Notes: generated by a model from the letters alone, not told the origin. A stretch of 60,709 bases of DNA from Bacteroidaceae bacterium (GCA_017614895.1 JAGAAZ010000070.1:1-60709); one strand, 5' to 3'; positions 49,312 to 59,183 are shown, counted from the first letter of the stretch. Translations and numbers: made by a program.

Positions 49312-50331
49312 TTACTTTACCACTTCCACTTCCTTACCATTCGCAAGACGGCTCTGACCGGCAATCACCACATCTTCGCCAGGATTCACACCACTGAGAA
49401 TCTCATACTTCGTGCCGATGTGCTTACCCAGCTCCACCTTGTTGTAGGAAACCTTGCCATCCTTATAGACATACACGTAGCGGTCACCTGCACCAATCTG
49501 CTTCACCAGAGCCTCATCAGGCACCAGCACATGATTCTTGGAGCCGAAATTCACTGTGGCACGTGCGAACATGCCTGGACGCACTTTCTGACCTGGGTTG
49601 CTGATGGTCACCTCCACAGGGAACGTATGAGTTGATTGATCCACCGTTGGATACACAATCGTCACCTTGCCATAGAAAGTCTCACCCTCGTAGGCATCCA
49701 GCTCGATGTCAAAAGGCATACCCCTCTGCACCTGCTTGTAATACACCTCGGAGATGTTCACCATCACCTTCACAGGATTGGTCTGCTCGATGGTCAGGAC
49801 AGGCTGACCCTGATTGTACATGTCACCGCTGTCATAGTTACGAGCAGTCACCACGCCACTGATAGGAGCCACCAACTGGGTGTTCTGCATGAGCTGCTTC
49901 AACTGTGTGGAGAGCACATCCAGCTGCAACTTCGCGTTGTCATACTCAGCCTTGCTGGCACCACCCACCTGATAGAGCTGGGACGTGCGGTTGAACTCAA
50001 TCTTCTGGTTCTCCACCTGCAACTTCAACTGCTGCAGGTTGCTGGCATCCAACTGCACGAGCACCTGACCCTTGCGGACATTATCACCTACATCCACATA
50101 GATCTTCTCAATGCGGTAAGGCGTGTTCGGCGCGATGTTGTTCTTCACGTCGCTCTCCACCGTGGCGGTATAAGTCTCTGTCTGCGGGATGTCCTCGCTG
50201 GTCACCTTAGCGATTTTCACCTGCGGTTTTGCCTGCTGGACCGTTCCAGCCTTGTCATCGCTCTTGCAGGCAACAACCAACAGGGCAAGAGCGGCAAGCG
50301 ATAAAGTTTTGATATATTTCATAATCGTCAT
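49312..50331 (-). CDS. RND periplasmic adaptor (membrane fusion protein)
   Basis: This 339-residue lipoprotein (LALLVVAC lipobox, Cys22) has a split lipoyl domain (VRKGQVLVQLDASNLQQ and TRNYDSGDMYNQGQPV-like halves), a short coiled-coil hairpin and beta-barrel and membrane-proximal domains (KVRPGMFARATVNFG). It bridges the permease and outer-membrane channel. Start at 50331, with 50322 also possible. It follows the tolC-like gene by 21 bp and precedes the permease by 6 bp. Confidence 0.94.
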   Translation of the reverse strand: MTIMKYIKTLSLAALALLVVACKSDDKAGTVQQAKPQVKIAKVTSEDIPQTETYTATVESDVKNNIAPNTPYRIEKIYVDVGDNVRKGQVLVQLDASNLQQLKLQVENQKIEFNRTSQLYQVGGASKAEYDNAKLQLDVLSTQLKQLMQNTQLVAPISGVVTARNYDSGDMYNQGQPVLTIEQTNPVKVMVNISEVYYKQVQRGMPFDIELDAYEGETFYGKVTIVYPTVDQSTHTFPVEVTISNPGQKVRPGMFARATVNFGSKNHVLVPDEALVKQIGAGDRYVYVYKDGKVSYNKVELGKHIGTKYEILSGVNPGEDVVIAGQSRLANGKEVEVVK

Positions 50332-50352
50332 TTTATTCGTCGTAACCGTTGT

Positions 50353-51699
50353 TTATTTCATGTAAGTATCGCGACCCAACGTATAGTCGAGGTCAGCCTT
50401 GTTCTTCAGATAATCGTAGATGCTTTGCACATAGGTCAGTTCAGCCTGTGTCTGTGCGGTCTCGCTCTGATTCAGTTCGAGGATGGTGCCACGACCCACC
50501 TCATAACGCTTTCCAGCAATCATCACGGCCTTCTCTGCCTGCTTCACAGCCTCAGCATTGCTGGCTGTCTGTGCCATCGAGCTCGCCATATTCTGCCTGT
50601 AACTTTCAGCAGCCAGCGACAACTGACGGCGTGCATTCAAGCGGTTGTCCTCCAACTGCGCAATCTGAATCTTGTTGCTCTTCAGCTTCGTCCAGTTGCT
50701 GGCATGGAAGATGGGGATGTTGACCGCGATGGAGAGGGTTGAACTGGGTGAGAAGTGATAGTTCCACACGTTCCAGTTATTGTTGGCGTAGCTCTGATAC
50801 TGGCCCGTCAACTGCAACGCCACGGTAGGCATGAAGCCTGTGCGCAACATCTTCTGACTACGTTCCAGCAACGACATGCTGTGGTCGAGTTGACGCAACG
50901 ATGAGTTGTTGTCCAATTCCTCCACCAGCACTTCCGTATCTGCCAAAGTCAGTTTGTCTTCGTAAGCTTTCAGCGAGTCGTCTATGGCAATGTCAACATC
51001 AGCCGTTACACCCATCAGCACCTTCAGCTGCAAGAGCGCCAACGTCTTGCCCGTCTGGGCACTGACCATCGAGGCATTCATGTTCCTCGCCTGCACCTCA
51101 GCACTGATCTTGTCATACTCGCTCACTCTGCCCACCTTGTACTTCTCGTTCACGACATCGAAGTTATCCTTCGCCACATTGTAGCTGCGCTTCATCACCT
51201 CGTAACTGTCACTTGACAACAACGCACCATAGTACGCCTTCGTCACCTGATTGATGAGGTCGAGGCGGCTGCCACGAGCTTTCTCCTGAGCCAGCAGGAT
51301 GTCCTGCTTGGTCAGCTTCATGTTCTGGTACACAGCAGGCGCAAACACAGGCAGGCTCAGCGTCATATTGCCAATCGCTGTCAGTGTTCCGTCCACACCC
51401 ATCTTGAACTTACCCATTCCTGTCACCATTTCAGCCACCAGAATGTTATCCGTCAACGATAGGGTCGCATCCACCGAAGGCAGCAGGCTCTGCCAAGCCT
51501 CCGTGTCCGCAATCTTTTTCAGTTCAATTTCCTTGTCGGCAACATGAATGGTGGGGTTCTCCGCCAAAGCAATCTCAATCGCTTTTGCCAATGTCAAGTT
51601 CATCGTTCCAGCCGAACCACCATTCACCTCCTGAGCCTCTATGCCCAACGCACACGCCAGCAGCATCCCAAGACTCAGCCATATCCTTTTGCCTTTCAT
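50353..51699 (-). CDS. TolC-family outer-membrane efflux protein
   Basis: This 448-residue protein has a signal peptide (LGIEAQEV) and two OEP repeats of long helices and short strands (MNLTLAKAIEIALAENPTIHVADKEIELKK; YNVAKDNFDVVNEKYKVGRVSEYDKISAEVQARN; AGKRYEVGRGTILELNQSE). It forms the exit channel for the pump. The first in-frame codon at 51705 is GTG, so the ATG at 51699 is preferred. First gene of the efflux operon. Confidence 0.94.
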   Translation of the reverse strand: MKGKRIWLSLGMLLACALGIEAQEVNGGSAGTMNLTLAKAIEIALAENPTIHVADKEIELKKIADTEAWQSLLPSVDATLSLTDNILVAEMVTGMGKFKMGVDGTLTAIGNMTLSLPVFAPAVYQNMKLTKQDILLAQEKARGSRLDLINQVTKAYYGALLSSDSYEVMKRSYNVAKDNFDVVNEKYKVGRVSEYDKISAEVQARNMNASMVSAQTGKTLALLQLKVLMGVTADVDIAIDDSLKAYEDKLTLADTEVLVEELDNNSSLRQLDHSMSLLERSQKMLRTGFMPTVALQLTGQYQSYANNNWNVWNYHFSPSSTLSIAVNIPIFHASNWTKLKSNKIQIAQLEDNRLNARRQLSLAAESYRQNMASSMAQTASNAEAVKQAEKAVMIAGKRYEVGRGTILELNQSETAQTQAELTYVQSIYDYLKNKADLDYTLGRDTYMK

Positions 51700-51752
51700 T
51701 TTCACAGACTATTACTTTGATTGATTATATACACATATCTTTAAAAACTGTG

Positions 51753-51786
51753 CAAAGGTACGAATTATTCACATATCTTCGACAAA
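51753..51786 (-). promoter_or_regulatory. Promoter of the efflux operon
   Basis: Minus-strand TTTG (51783-51786), a 22-nt spacer (slightly long) and TACCTTTG (51753-51760), 54 nt before the ATG. Confidence 0.7.
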
Positions 51787-52041
51787 ATCACCCACATATT
51801 TAATAATAAATAACTACAAATCTGCAAAAAAGAACATCCTATTCCACTTTTAGACCTACAGAAACCCTTAATGAAAAGAAAATGTGGCTTGTGGTGATAT
51901 GAAACAAAAAAGTGGTGTCTGGAAAGAAAAAACAAGAAAAAAGTGCTGTTTTTAACGAAAAAAGTGTAAAAAAATGCGCTGTGTTCGTACACAGATGTTA
52001 AGAAACATGTTTTTTCGCTTGTCGAACGATGCAAAAGTCCG
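51787..52041. other. AT-rich gap between efflux operon and luxS
   Basis: I find no gene here. The stretch has three scattered AAAAAAGTG words and one perfect 6-bp hairpin (CTGTGT-TCGT-ACACAG, 51979-51994). No regulator gene lies beside the pump. Confidence 0.6.
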
Positions 52042-52049
52042 TACCTTTG
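52018..52049 (+). promoter_or_regulatory. luxS: luxS promoter
   Basis: CTTG (52018-52021, one change from TTTG), a 20-nt spacer and TACCTTTG (52042-52049). It predicts a leader of about 120 nt with no riboswitch that I can recognise. Confidence 0.7.
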
Positions 52050-52173
52050 CAGCATCCTAAAAACAATCTTTTTACCTTAAAAAAAATTAATACTTATTGA
52101 GAACAGAAAAGTGCCAGTCGTGAGATTAGCGCTTTTTCGCTTTTAAATAGAATCATCCAAAACAAAAAGCAAT

Positions 52174-52668
52174 ATGGAAGTAATACAAAGTTTCACCATT
52201 GACCACACCCACCTGAAGCCTGGCATTTATGTGTCACGTGTGGATAAGGGCTTCACCACGTTCGACCTGCGCATCACGGAACCCAACCAAGAGCCTGCTG
52301 TGGCTCCTGCAGCCATGCACAGTCTGGAGCACCTGATGGCGACCTGGTTCCGCAATTCGGAGGCGAAGGAGGATGTGGTGTATGTCGGTCCTATGGGATG
52401 CCTCACGGGCATGTACATCATCATGACTGGCACTTACACCGTGGAGGATATGCGTCGCCTCACCATCAAGTGTCTGCAATGGATTCTCACACAGACCGAG
52501 GTGCCTGCCACGCAACCAGAGAGTTGCGGCAACTATCTGTTGCACGACCTGCCGATGTGCAAGTGGGAAAGTGCCCGTTATCTTGACCGGCTGGAGAACG
52601 ATTTCCACTGCGAGTACACCAAACTGCAGATCACCCTCGATGACGGAAAGGTCTTTGCCGATGCGTAG
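52174..52668 (+). CDS. luxS: S-ribosylhomocysteine lyase
   Basis: This 164-residue metalloenzyme converts S-ribosylhomocysteine to homocysteine and the AI-2 precursor. The metal motif HSLEH (His49, Glu52, His53), the catalytic Cys in PMGCLTG and the second metal ligand region ESCGNYLLHDL are intact, so it should be active. Homocysteine recycling fits the later metA gene, although they are not in one operon. Confidence 0.97.
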   Translation: MEVIQSFTIDHTHLKPGIYVSRVDKGFTTFDLRITEPNQEPAVAPAAMHSLEHLMATWFRNSEAKEDVVYVGPMGCLTGMYIIMTGTYTVEDMRRLTIKCLQWILTQTEVPATQPESCGNYLLHDLPMCKWESARYLDRLENDFHCEYTKLQITLDDGKVFADA

Positions 52669-52673
52669 AAAAT

Positions 52674-52697
52674 TTGCCCAAATCGTGGCAAGTTTTT
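52674..52697 (+). terminator. Weak terminator after luxS
   Basis: TTGCC ... GGCAA (5 bp) followed by GTTTTTG. Confidence 0.4.
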
Positions 52698-52749
52698 GAA
52701 ATATGGCAAGAAAAAGCACAAAAAGCATGACTGATACGATGAAAAGTCG

Positions 52750-52757
52750 TACCTTTG
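52750..52757 (+). promoter_or_regulatory. -7 box of the ThiD-like kinase gene
   Basis: TCG-TACCTTTGCA ends 16 nt before the ATG; no TTTG at -33. Confidence 0.65.
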
Positions 52758-52773
52758 CACCCGATTATAAATA

Positions 52774-53631
52774 ATGTACATGAAGAAGCAACTGAACATC
52801 GTGTTTTTAATTGCGGGTAGCGAACCGTTGGGTAGTGCTGGTATGCAGGCGGACATCAAGGCGATCACGGCTTGTGGTGGCTATGCAGCGTGTGCGCTGA
52901 CGGGCATTGTGGATGAGGACACCAGGCGAGTGAAGAGCGTGACCCCCTTGCCAGCAGAACTGGTTGTGAGCCAAGCGGAGTCGTTCTTGGGCGATGTGGG
53001 TGCTCAATGCATCAAGACAGGCGTGTTGCCAACAGCTGAGATCATTGATGGTGTGGCAGGCGTGCTGAAGCGTTATCCCAACGTGAAGAAAGTGATTGAC
53101 CCCGTGATTGTGGACTCGAACGGTGTGCAGCTGGTGAGTGACGAAAGCATCGGAGCCTACAAGAGAGACCTGTTCCCCTTGGCGACACTCATCACCCCCA
53201 ATTTCCGTGAGGCAGAGGTGTTGCTGAAAAGGAAGATCACCAACATCAGTGAGGACATCAAGGAGTTGGGACAATGGGGCAACAGCGTCATCATCAAGAG
53301 CATGGAGAGTCAGGTGTATGCAGGACATAACACGTCAGCACAAGATATGCTGTCGGACTTCCTCTACAATGCCGAAACAGGCGAAGTAAGGGAGTTTCGG
53401 AAACGTCGCATCCCCACTCACAACGTGAACGGCACAGGCGATTCGTTCTCTTCTGCCATCGCCACCTATCTGGCCAAGGGCTACAGTCTGGACGAGGCGG
53501 TGGAGAAAGGCGAGGAGTTCATCGGCAAGGCCATTGCGTTGGGTGCTGAATACGAGTTCGGACACGGATATGGTCCTGTGCATCCATGCTTCATGGAGGA
53601 CAAAGTGATACACGAAAGAATCTATAATTAA
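52774..53631 (+). CDS. ThiD/PdxK-like kinase (phosphomethylpyrimidine kinase family)
   Basis: This 285-residue ribokinase-fold enzyme has the start [52 protein letters not shown] and [15 protein letters not shown] with the anion hole and catalytic Asp. The sequence fits the PF08543 group, which phosphorylates hydroxymethylpyrimidine or pyridoxal/pyridoxamine; which one cannot be settled here. No thiamine genes are adjacent. leuB follows after 10 bp. Confidence 0.88.
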   Translation: MYMKKQLNIVFLIAGSEPLGSAGMQADIKAITACGGYAACALTGIVDEDTRRVKSVTPLPAELVVSQAESFLGDVGAQCIKTGVLPTAEIIDGVAGVLKRYPNVKKVIDPVIVDSNGVQLVSDESIGAYKRDLFPLATLITPNFREAEVLLKRKITNISEDIKELGQWGNSVIIKSMESQVYAGHNTSAQDMLSDFLYNAETGEVREFRKRRIPTHNVNGTGDSFSSAIATYLAKGYSLDEAVEKGEEFIGKAIALGAEYEFGHGYGPVHPCFMEDKVIHERIYN

Positions 53632-53641
53632 GAAAAAAGAT

Positions 53642-54703
53642 ATGAAACTGAAAATTGCTGTGCTGGCCGGTGATGGTATCGGACCAGAGATTATGGAGCA
53701 GGGCGTGGCTGTATGCAGCGCCGTTGCTGAGAAGTTTGGACACGAAGTAAGTTACAAGGAAGCCATCTGTGGTGCACATGCCATCGATGAGGTGGGCGAC
53801 CCATTCCCAGAAGACACATTCCAGACTTGTATGGACGCAGACGCTGTGCTGTTTGCATCGGTTGGCGACCCCAAGTTTGACAACAACCCCAATGCGAAGG
53901 TACGTCCCGAACAGGGTTTGCTGGCAATGAGAAAGAAGCTGGGTCTGTTTGCCAATGTACGCCCTGTAACAACTTTTGACTGCCTCGTACACAAATCTCC
54001 GCTGAAGGACGAACTGGTACGTGGTGCCGACTTCATCTGCATCCGTGAGTTGACAGGCGGAATGTACTTTGGTGAGAAGAAGGAGGGTAACGACTACGCC
54101 TACGACACCAACGCTTATTCTCGTGCCGAAGTGGAGCGCATCTTGAAAGTGGCTTATCAGTATGCCCGTCAGCGCAGAAAGCATCTGACTGTGGTGGACA
54201 AGGCGAACGTGTTGGCATCAAGCCGTCTGTGGCGTGCTGTAGCTCAGGAAATGGCACCTCAATACCCAGACGTGACGACTGACTTCATGTATGTGGACAA
54301 CGCTTCTATGCGCATGATTCAGGAGCCTAAGTTCTTCGACGTGATGGTGACTGAGAACACCTTTGGTGACATCCTCACAGACGAAGGCTCTTGCATCACA
54401 GGCTCTATGGGCTTGCTTCCATCTGCATCCACAGGCGAACACACACCTGTATTCGAGCCTATCCACGGCAGTTGGCCACAGGCAAAAGGCCTGAACATCG
54501 CCAACCCACTGGCACAGATTCTGTCTGTAGCCATGCTCTACGAATACTTCGACCTGAAGGAAGAGGGTGCCCTCATCCGCGAGGCTGTGAACGCATCACT
54601 CGATCAGAATGTGCGCACACCCGAGATTCAGGTGGAAGGTGGTGCCAAGTACGGCACGAAGGAAGTAGGTGCATGGATCGTGAACTATATTAAACAAAAT
54701 TGA
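53642..54703 (+). CDS. leuB: 3-isopropylmalate dehydrogenase
   Basis: This 353-residue enzyme oxidatively decarboxylates 3-isopropylmalate with NAD in leucine synthesis. [24 protein letters not shown], and the C-terminal [25 protein letters not shown] and EPIHGSWP segments are diagnostic. leuA, leuC and leuD are not in the window, which is unusual for Bacteroidales, where leu genes often cluster. The TGA stop at 54701-54703 lies inside the left arm of hairpin element C. Confidence 0.96.
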   Translation: MKLKIAVLAGDGIGPEIMEQGVAVCSAVAEKFGHEVSYKEAICGAHAIDEVGDPFPEDTFQTCMDADAVLFASVGDPKFDNNPNAKVRPEQGLLAMRKKLGLFANVRPVTTFDCLVHKSPLKDELVRGADFICIRELTGGMYFGEKKEGNDYAYDTNAYSRAEVERILKVAYQYARQRRKHLTVVDKANVLASSRLWRAVAQEMAPQYPDVTTDFMYVDNASMRMIQEPKFFDVMVTENTFGDILTDEGSCITGSMGLLPSASTGEHTPVFEPIHGSWPQAKGLNIANPLAQILSVAMLYEYFDLKEEGALIREAVNASLDQNVRTPEIQVEGGAKYGTKEVGAWIVNYIKQN

Positions 54704-54800
54704 AAAATTGAAAAATTGAAGGATTGAAGTTGCCATACGGCGTGTTCTCACATCGCGTCAGCAAAAACTTCAATTTTTCAATCCTTCAATTCTTCAACTC
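54699..54800. repeat. Hairpin repeat element, copy C
   Basis: Left arm TTGAAAAA, TTGAAAAA, TTGAAGG, ATTGAAGTT; core TGCCATACGGCGTGTTC and TCACATCGCGTCAGC; right arm AACTTCAATTTTTCAATCC plus TTCAATTCTTCAAC. The core is the reverse complement of copy A. It fills the leuB-metA gap and contributes the leuB stop codon. Confidence 0.9.
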
Positions 54801-54806
54801 TACATT

Positions 54807-55727
54807 ATGCCATTAATCCTACCCGATCAACTCCCTGCCATCGATGAACTGAAACAGGAGAACATCTTCACGATGGGCTACAAACGAGCGGACAGTCAGC
54901 AGATCCGTCCGTTGCGATTGGCTGTGCTCAACCTCATGCCACTGAAGATCACGACGGAGACGGACTTCATCCGCATCCTCTCGAACTCAGCACTGCAAAT
55001 CAGGGTGGAGTTCATGAAAATCAAGTCGCACACGAGCAAGAACACACCCATCGAGCACATGATGGCGTTCTACCGCAACTTCGAGGACATGAAGAAGGAG
55101 AAGTATGACGGGCTCATCGTGACAGGCGCACCCTTGGAGTTCATCAATTACGAGGATGTGACCTATTGGGGAGAACTGCAGGAGGTGTTCAACTGGGCAC
55201 ACAGTCACGTGACCAGCACCATCTATGTATGTTGGGCTGCCTTTGCAGGGCTGTACCACTTCTATGGTGTGCCCAAGTACAACACGTCCAACAAGATTTT
55301 CGGTGTATTCGAGCATCGGATGCTTTCACCCGAACTGCCCATCTTCAGAGGCTTCGACGATGTGTTCTACGCACCACACAGCCGACATTGCGAGGTGTAT
55401 CGGAAGGACATTGAGAAAGTGCCAGGACTGCACATCATCGCTGACAGTGAAGAGGCAGGCGTGACGATTGTGGAAGCAAGAAACGGAAGAGAGTTTTTCA
55501 TCACCTGCCATTTGGAATATTCGCCTCTGACGCTGGACGGAGAGTACAAGCGCGACTTGAAAAAGGGCAAGCCCATCAATTTGCCTGAGAACTACTACCC
55601 GAACAACGACCCGACGAAGACGCCTATCGTGCGATGGCGTGCAGCAGCGAATTTGCTCTACACCAACTGGCTGAACTACTACGTATATCAAGAGACGCCA
55701 TTCAATATTGACGACATCAAGGAATAA
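54807..55727 (+). CDS. metA: Homoserine O-acyltransferase (MetA type)
   Basis: This 306-residue enzyme acylates homoserine for methionine synthesis. The nucleophile is Cys142 in YVCWAAFAGLYHFYGV; CHLEYSPLTLDGEYKRD is the conserved C-terminal block. Length equals E. coli MetA (309). Many MetA proteins use acetyl-CoA and not succinyl-CoA; the deciding residue was not assessed. Its TAA shares a base with the ATG of the U32 gene (TAATG), so translation may be coupled. Confidence 0.95.
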   Translation: MPLILPDQLPAIDELKQENIFTMGYKRADSQQIRPLRLAVLNLMPLKITTETDFIRILSNSALQIRVEFMKIKSHTSKNTPIEHMMAFYRNFEDMKKEKYDGLIVTGAPLEFINYEDVTYWGELQEVFNWAHSHVTSTIYVCWAAFAGLYHFYGVPKYNTSNKIFGVFEHRMLSPELPIFRGFDDVFYAPHSRHCEVYRKDIEKVPGLHIIADSEEAGVTIVEARNGREFFITCHLEYSPLTLDGEYKRDLKKGKPINLPENYYPNNDPTKTPIVRWRAAANLLYTNWLNYYVYQETPFNIDDIKE

Positions 55728-57364
55728 TGCGAAGCATTGAACTTCTCGCTCCGGCAAAAAACGCAGACATTGGCATCGAGGCAATACGCCACGGTGCTGA
55801 TGCTGTCTATATAGGTGCTACATCTCATGGTGCCCGTGCAGCAGCGAGCAACAGTGTGGAGGACATCGAGCGGCTGGTGGCGTTTGCTCATCTGTACAAG
55901 GCGAAGGTCTATGTGACAGTGAACACCCTTGTTTTTGAGGAGGAGATGCAGAAGGTGGAGCAACTCATCTGGCAGCTGCATGACATCCATGTGGATGCGC
56001 TGATTGTGCAGGATTTGCGTATCTTGTCGTTGAACCTGCCCCCTATCCCACTCCATGCCAGCACCCAGATGGACAACCGCACAGTGGAGAAAGTCCAGAT
56101 GCTTTCGACGTTAGGTTTTCGTCAGGTAGTCTTGGCGAGGGAACTGACCATCGAAGAAATCGCTGAGATACACCAAGAATGCCCTGAAACCAAGCTCGAA
56201 GTCTTTGTGCATGGGGCTTTGTGCGTGTGTCTGAGTGGACGATGCAATGCCAGTGAAGCCCTGTTTGGAAGAAGTGCGAACAGAGGGGAATGTGCGCAAG
56301 TGTGTAGGATGGCATTCGACCTCTTGGCGGATGGAAAGACCGTCATGAAGGAGAAGCACCTGCTGTCGCTGAAGGACAACTGCCAGATGGACCGCCTGGA
56401 GGATTTGCTGAGGGCTGGAGCGTCATCCCTGAAAATTGAGGGAAGGCTGAAAGATGCGGATTATGTGAAGAACGTGACGGCTGCCTATTCAGAAGCATTG
56501 AACAAGGTGATTGCCAAGCATCCGACTGAATTCTGTCGGGCTTCGTCAGGACAGGTGCATCTGAAATTCAAGCCTGATGTGAGGAAGAGCTTTAATCGAG
56601 GTTTTGTGAAGGATGTCAGCAAGCCTGATGCCAACATCGACACGCCCAAATCAATGGGCGAACCTGTAACTCGAGATACCGTGCTGCACAATGGTGACGG
56701 ACTTTGCTATATCGAGAGAGGAAAGCTGGTGGGATTCCGAGTGAACAACGCAGATGCCTTTCATCCCATCAAGGGAGTGCAATACTTCCGCAATCAGGAT
56801 ATGGAATGGGATAAGATGCTCAGCAAGCCATCGGCAGAGAGGAAGATGATGGTGACGATAGATGTTTATGAAGACCGCATCTGCATGACGGACGAGGACG
56901 GATTGACTGCCTCTGTGGACATCTCTGAGCGTTTCGAACTGGCACGCACCCACCAGAAGGACAACATCGAACGGCAGTTGAGCAAACTGGGCGACACCAT
57001 CTTTGAAGCACAACAGGTGAACATCCACCTGACGAAGAATTACTTCATCCCCTCATCGATGCTCAGTCAATGGCGAAGAGAGCTATCGGACAGACTGACA
57101 GAGGAAAGAAGAAAGTTCTATCCGTTGGAAAGACAAGCACACACACCTGTGAACATCGAGGTGGAAAAACCTTACGAATTGACCCACGACCCTGCCACAC
57201 CTGTGATGATCTCGAAATACTGCCTCAGACGGCAGCTGGACATGTGCCTCAAAGAGAAAACCACACCCAGAAAGGAGGCTTGGGCGCTGAAATTAGCCAA
57301 TGGAACCAGTTTCCGGCTGGAGTTCGACTGTAAAAACTGCATGATGAAACTATACCTACAATGA
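55727..57364 (+). CDS. U32 peptidase-family protein (TrhP/RlhA type)
   Basis: This 545-residue protein begins SIELLAPAKNADIGIEAIRHGADAVYIGA, has a TIM-barrel, and shows the cysteine cluster CVCLSGRCNASEALFGRSANRGECAQVCRM that binds an iron-sulfur cluster in this family. E. coli members TrhP and RlhA hydroxylate tRNA or 23S rRNA, so an RNA-modification role is more likely than proteolysis. It overlaps metA by 1 bp and the next gene by 4 bp (ATGA). Confidence 0.9.
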   Translation: MRSIELLAPAKNADIGIEAIRHGADAVYIGATSHGARAAASNSVEDIERLVAFAHLYKAKVYVTVNTLVFEEEMQKVEQLIWQLHDIHVDALIVQDLRILSLNLPPIPLHASTQMDNRTVEKVQMLSTLGFRQVVLARELTIEEIAEIHQECPETKLEVFVHGALCVCLSGRCNASEALFGRSANRGECAQVCRMAFDLLADGKTVMKEKHLLSLKDNCQMDRLEDLLRAGASSLKIEGRLKDADYVKNVTAAYSEALNKVIAKHPTEFCRASSGQVHLKFKPDVRKSFNRGFVKDVSKPDANIDTPKSMGEPVTRDTVLHNGDGLCYIERGKLVGFRVNNADAFHPIKGVQYFRNQDMEWDKMLSKPSAERKMMVTIDVYEDRICMTDEDGLTASVDISERFELARTHQKDNIERQLSKLGDTIFEAQQVNIHLTKNYFIPSSMLSQWRRELSDRLTEERRKFYPLERQAHTPVNIEVEKPYELTHDPATPVMISKYCLRRQLDMCLKEKTTPRKEAWALKLANGTSFRLEFDCKNCMMKLYLQ

Positions 57365-58350
57365 GAAAGTTACTCTATATCATCTTGAGCATCCTCATCG
57401 CATCGTGTGTGGGAGGAACAGTCTCTAAACCATCGGAGGGCATCCCAGCCGACAGCGACTCCGTGTTGACCATTGTCAATATCGTGGATACTGCCACGAT
57501 GGAGGACACCACCCTGATGAGCCTAACCCCTCAGCAAGTTGATTCGATGGTGTTCCGACTGACACACCACTATTCGGAGAACTTCAATTTTCTCGTCAAG
57601 GCTGATTCCCTGGTACTCATACCTCGGGAAGGAGACCTCATGGTGGATACTTGTTATGTCTATAAAGACGACATCATTGCAGTGGCTGAAATCAAGACCG
57701 TTCCTGGCGATTCGATTGACTCCATCTGGGTGAAAGTCGCCAGCGACCAGATGACGATGGGATGGATTCGTGAAAGCGAATTGCTGAAGAGCGCAACACC
57801 AGATGACCTCATCTCGGAGATGCTGGATGCGCTGTCAAGCAGTCGTGTCATTTGGATGTCCGCCATCGTTGCCATCGGACTCGTTGCCATCTTCATCGGC
57901 AGAAAAAAGACGGTGAATAAGAAAGAGCTGATGAACCTGCCTAATTTCCTCGATGAGATGCAGAGTCCTTATCCAGCCCTCTTCCTTCTCTTGGTGGCCA
58001 TCATGGCGTCCATCTATGCTTCCGTTCAGAATTTCGTTCCTGAGTTTTGGCAGGAATACTATTTCCACCCCACCCTCAACCCATTGGTGTTGCCGCCATT
58101 GATGGCAGCACTCGTCGTGGTGCTCTGGCTCGTCATCATCACGTTCATCGCCGTGATTGATGAGGTCTATCATCATTTCTACTTCATGCCTGGCATCATC
58201 CATCTGGCAAAGATTCTGGGCGCAGCCATGCTAGTGTATCTGGTCATCTCATGGACCACACTCATTTACATTGGCTACCCCCTACTCGCAGTCCTTGCGT
58301 ACCACCTCATTCAAAGGATGATCAAAACAATCAAGGCCACCCAAGATTAA
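57361..58350 (+). CDS. Membrane lipoprotein with SH3-like outer domain, unknown
   Basis: This 329-residue protein has a lipoprotein signal (LSILIASC, Cys16). An outer domain (about 20-150) includes a beta-rich stretch that could be SH3-like (DSIWVKVASDQMTMGWIRESELL). Then follow about four or five transmembrane segments (MSAIVAIGLVAIFIG; LFLLLVAIMASIYASVQ; LPPLMAALVVVLWLVIITFIA; AAMLVYLVISWTTLIYIGY). I do not recognise the family. The 4-bp overlap with the U32 gene indicates coupling. Confidence 0.75.
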   Translation: MRKLLYIILSILIASCVGGTVSKPSEGIPADSDSVLTIVNIVDTATMEDTTLMSLTPQQVDSMVFRLTHHYSENFNFLVKADSLVLIPREGDLMVDTCYVYKDDIIAVAEIKTVPGDSIDSIWVKVASDQMTMGWIRESELLKSATPDDLISEMLDALSSSRVIWMSAIVAIGLVAIFIGRKKTVNKKELMNLPNFLDEMQSPYPALFLLLVAIMASIYASVQNFVPEFWQEYYFHPTLNPLVLPPLMAALVVVLWLVIITFIAVIDEVYHHFYFMPGIIHLAKILGAAMLVYLVISWTTLIYIGYPLLAVLAYHLIQRMIKTIKATQD

Positions 58351-58363
58351 CGGGTAGCCTTGA
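58331..58363. terminator. Bidirectional terminator overlapping the end of the membrane lipoprotein gene
   Basis: Stem TCAAGGCCACCC / GGGTAGCCTTGA (12 bp, one mismatch) encloses the stop codon TAA. It separates convergent genes. Confidence 0.8.
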
Positions 58364-58382
58364 TGATGGTGTTTTCAATTGC

Positions 58383-59183
58383 TTATGCTGAAATAGGGTG
58401 TGTAAAGATGAAACGTGCACCCTTGCCCTGATGGGTTGTGTCGAGTTTTGCTTCACCACCCAACTGTGTGGCAATCCGACGGCAGATGGCCAGACCCAAT
58501 CCCGTACCACCATTGATGGTGTTGATCTTCTCAAAACGTGCAAAGATGAGCTCGGCTTTTTCTAGAGGCACACCCTCACCTGTATCGGTCACTGAGAAGG
58601 TCACCATGCCTGGATGCTCGCTCAACGACACATGCACGTGAATCTCACCCTCATCCGTATGCTTCTCGGCATTTGTCAGGTAGTTCATGATAACCTGCTC
58701 CACACGCTTAGAATCGCTCTGGATCGTGTAATCATCGTCAACATCAGAAGTCATATACATATTCACACCTGAAGGACAACGGTACTTCACGGTACTGATG
58801 GCTTTGCGACATACATCATTCACGTTGCAAGTACCGATGTTCATCTTGTACTTACCGCTTTCCATATCTGAGATGTCGAGGATGTCATTCACCAAGGTAC
58901 TCAACAAATCCGTGTTGCTCTGGATGATGACACCGTATTCTATAATCTCGTCCTCGGACAGCATATCACGTATTTGCTTGTTGCAGAGAATCTGGGAAAA
59001 GCCACAAATGGCATTCATAGGAGTACGAATGTCATGACTCATATTCTGCAGATACTCCTTCTGGGACTTCATGCCCTGCTTGTACTTCTCAACCTTGCGT
59101 TTTTCCCTATAATACATATATATCATGACCGCCAAGGCTATCACCAAAAGTACAATAATAATGACAGAAACAATACTATTCAT
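58383..59183 (-). CDS. Membrane-anchored histidine kinase without sensor domain
   Basis: This 266-residue kinase has one N-terminal transmembrane helix (about 3-25), a short coiled linker, the HisKA H-box MSHDIRTPMNAICGF (His50) and a HATPase domain (NYLTNAEKHT as N-box, DTGEGVP as G1, GGTGLGLAICRRI as G2). The usual H-box SHEIRTP has Asp for Glu here. There is no periplasmic or PAS domain and no receiver domain, and no response regulator gene is adjacent, so input must come through partners or the membrane. It has its own promoter at 59230. Confidence 0.9.
   Translation of the reverse strand: MNSIVSVIIIVLLVIALAVMIYMYYREKRKVEKYKQGMKSQKEYLQNMSHDIRTPMNAICGFSQILCNKQIRDMLSEDEIIEYGVIIQSNTDLLSTLVNDILDISDMESGKYKMNIGTCNVNDVCRKAISTVKYRCPSGVNMYMTSDVDDDYTIQSDSKRVEQVIMNYLTNAEKHTDEGEIHVHVSLSEHPGMVTFSVTDTGEGVPLEKAELIFARFEKINTINGGTGLGLAICRRIATQLGGEAKLDTTHQGKGARFIFTHPISA

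Noticed and set aside
52050..52173. SAM or SAH riboswitch before luxS
   Set aside because: I looked for a multi-stem structure in the leader but found only AT-rich sequence and no convincing helix set.
54704..54806. Riboswitch before metA
   Set aside because: The gap is filled by hairpin element C, which has copies at unrelated genes.
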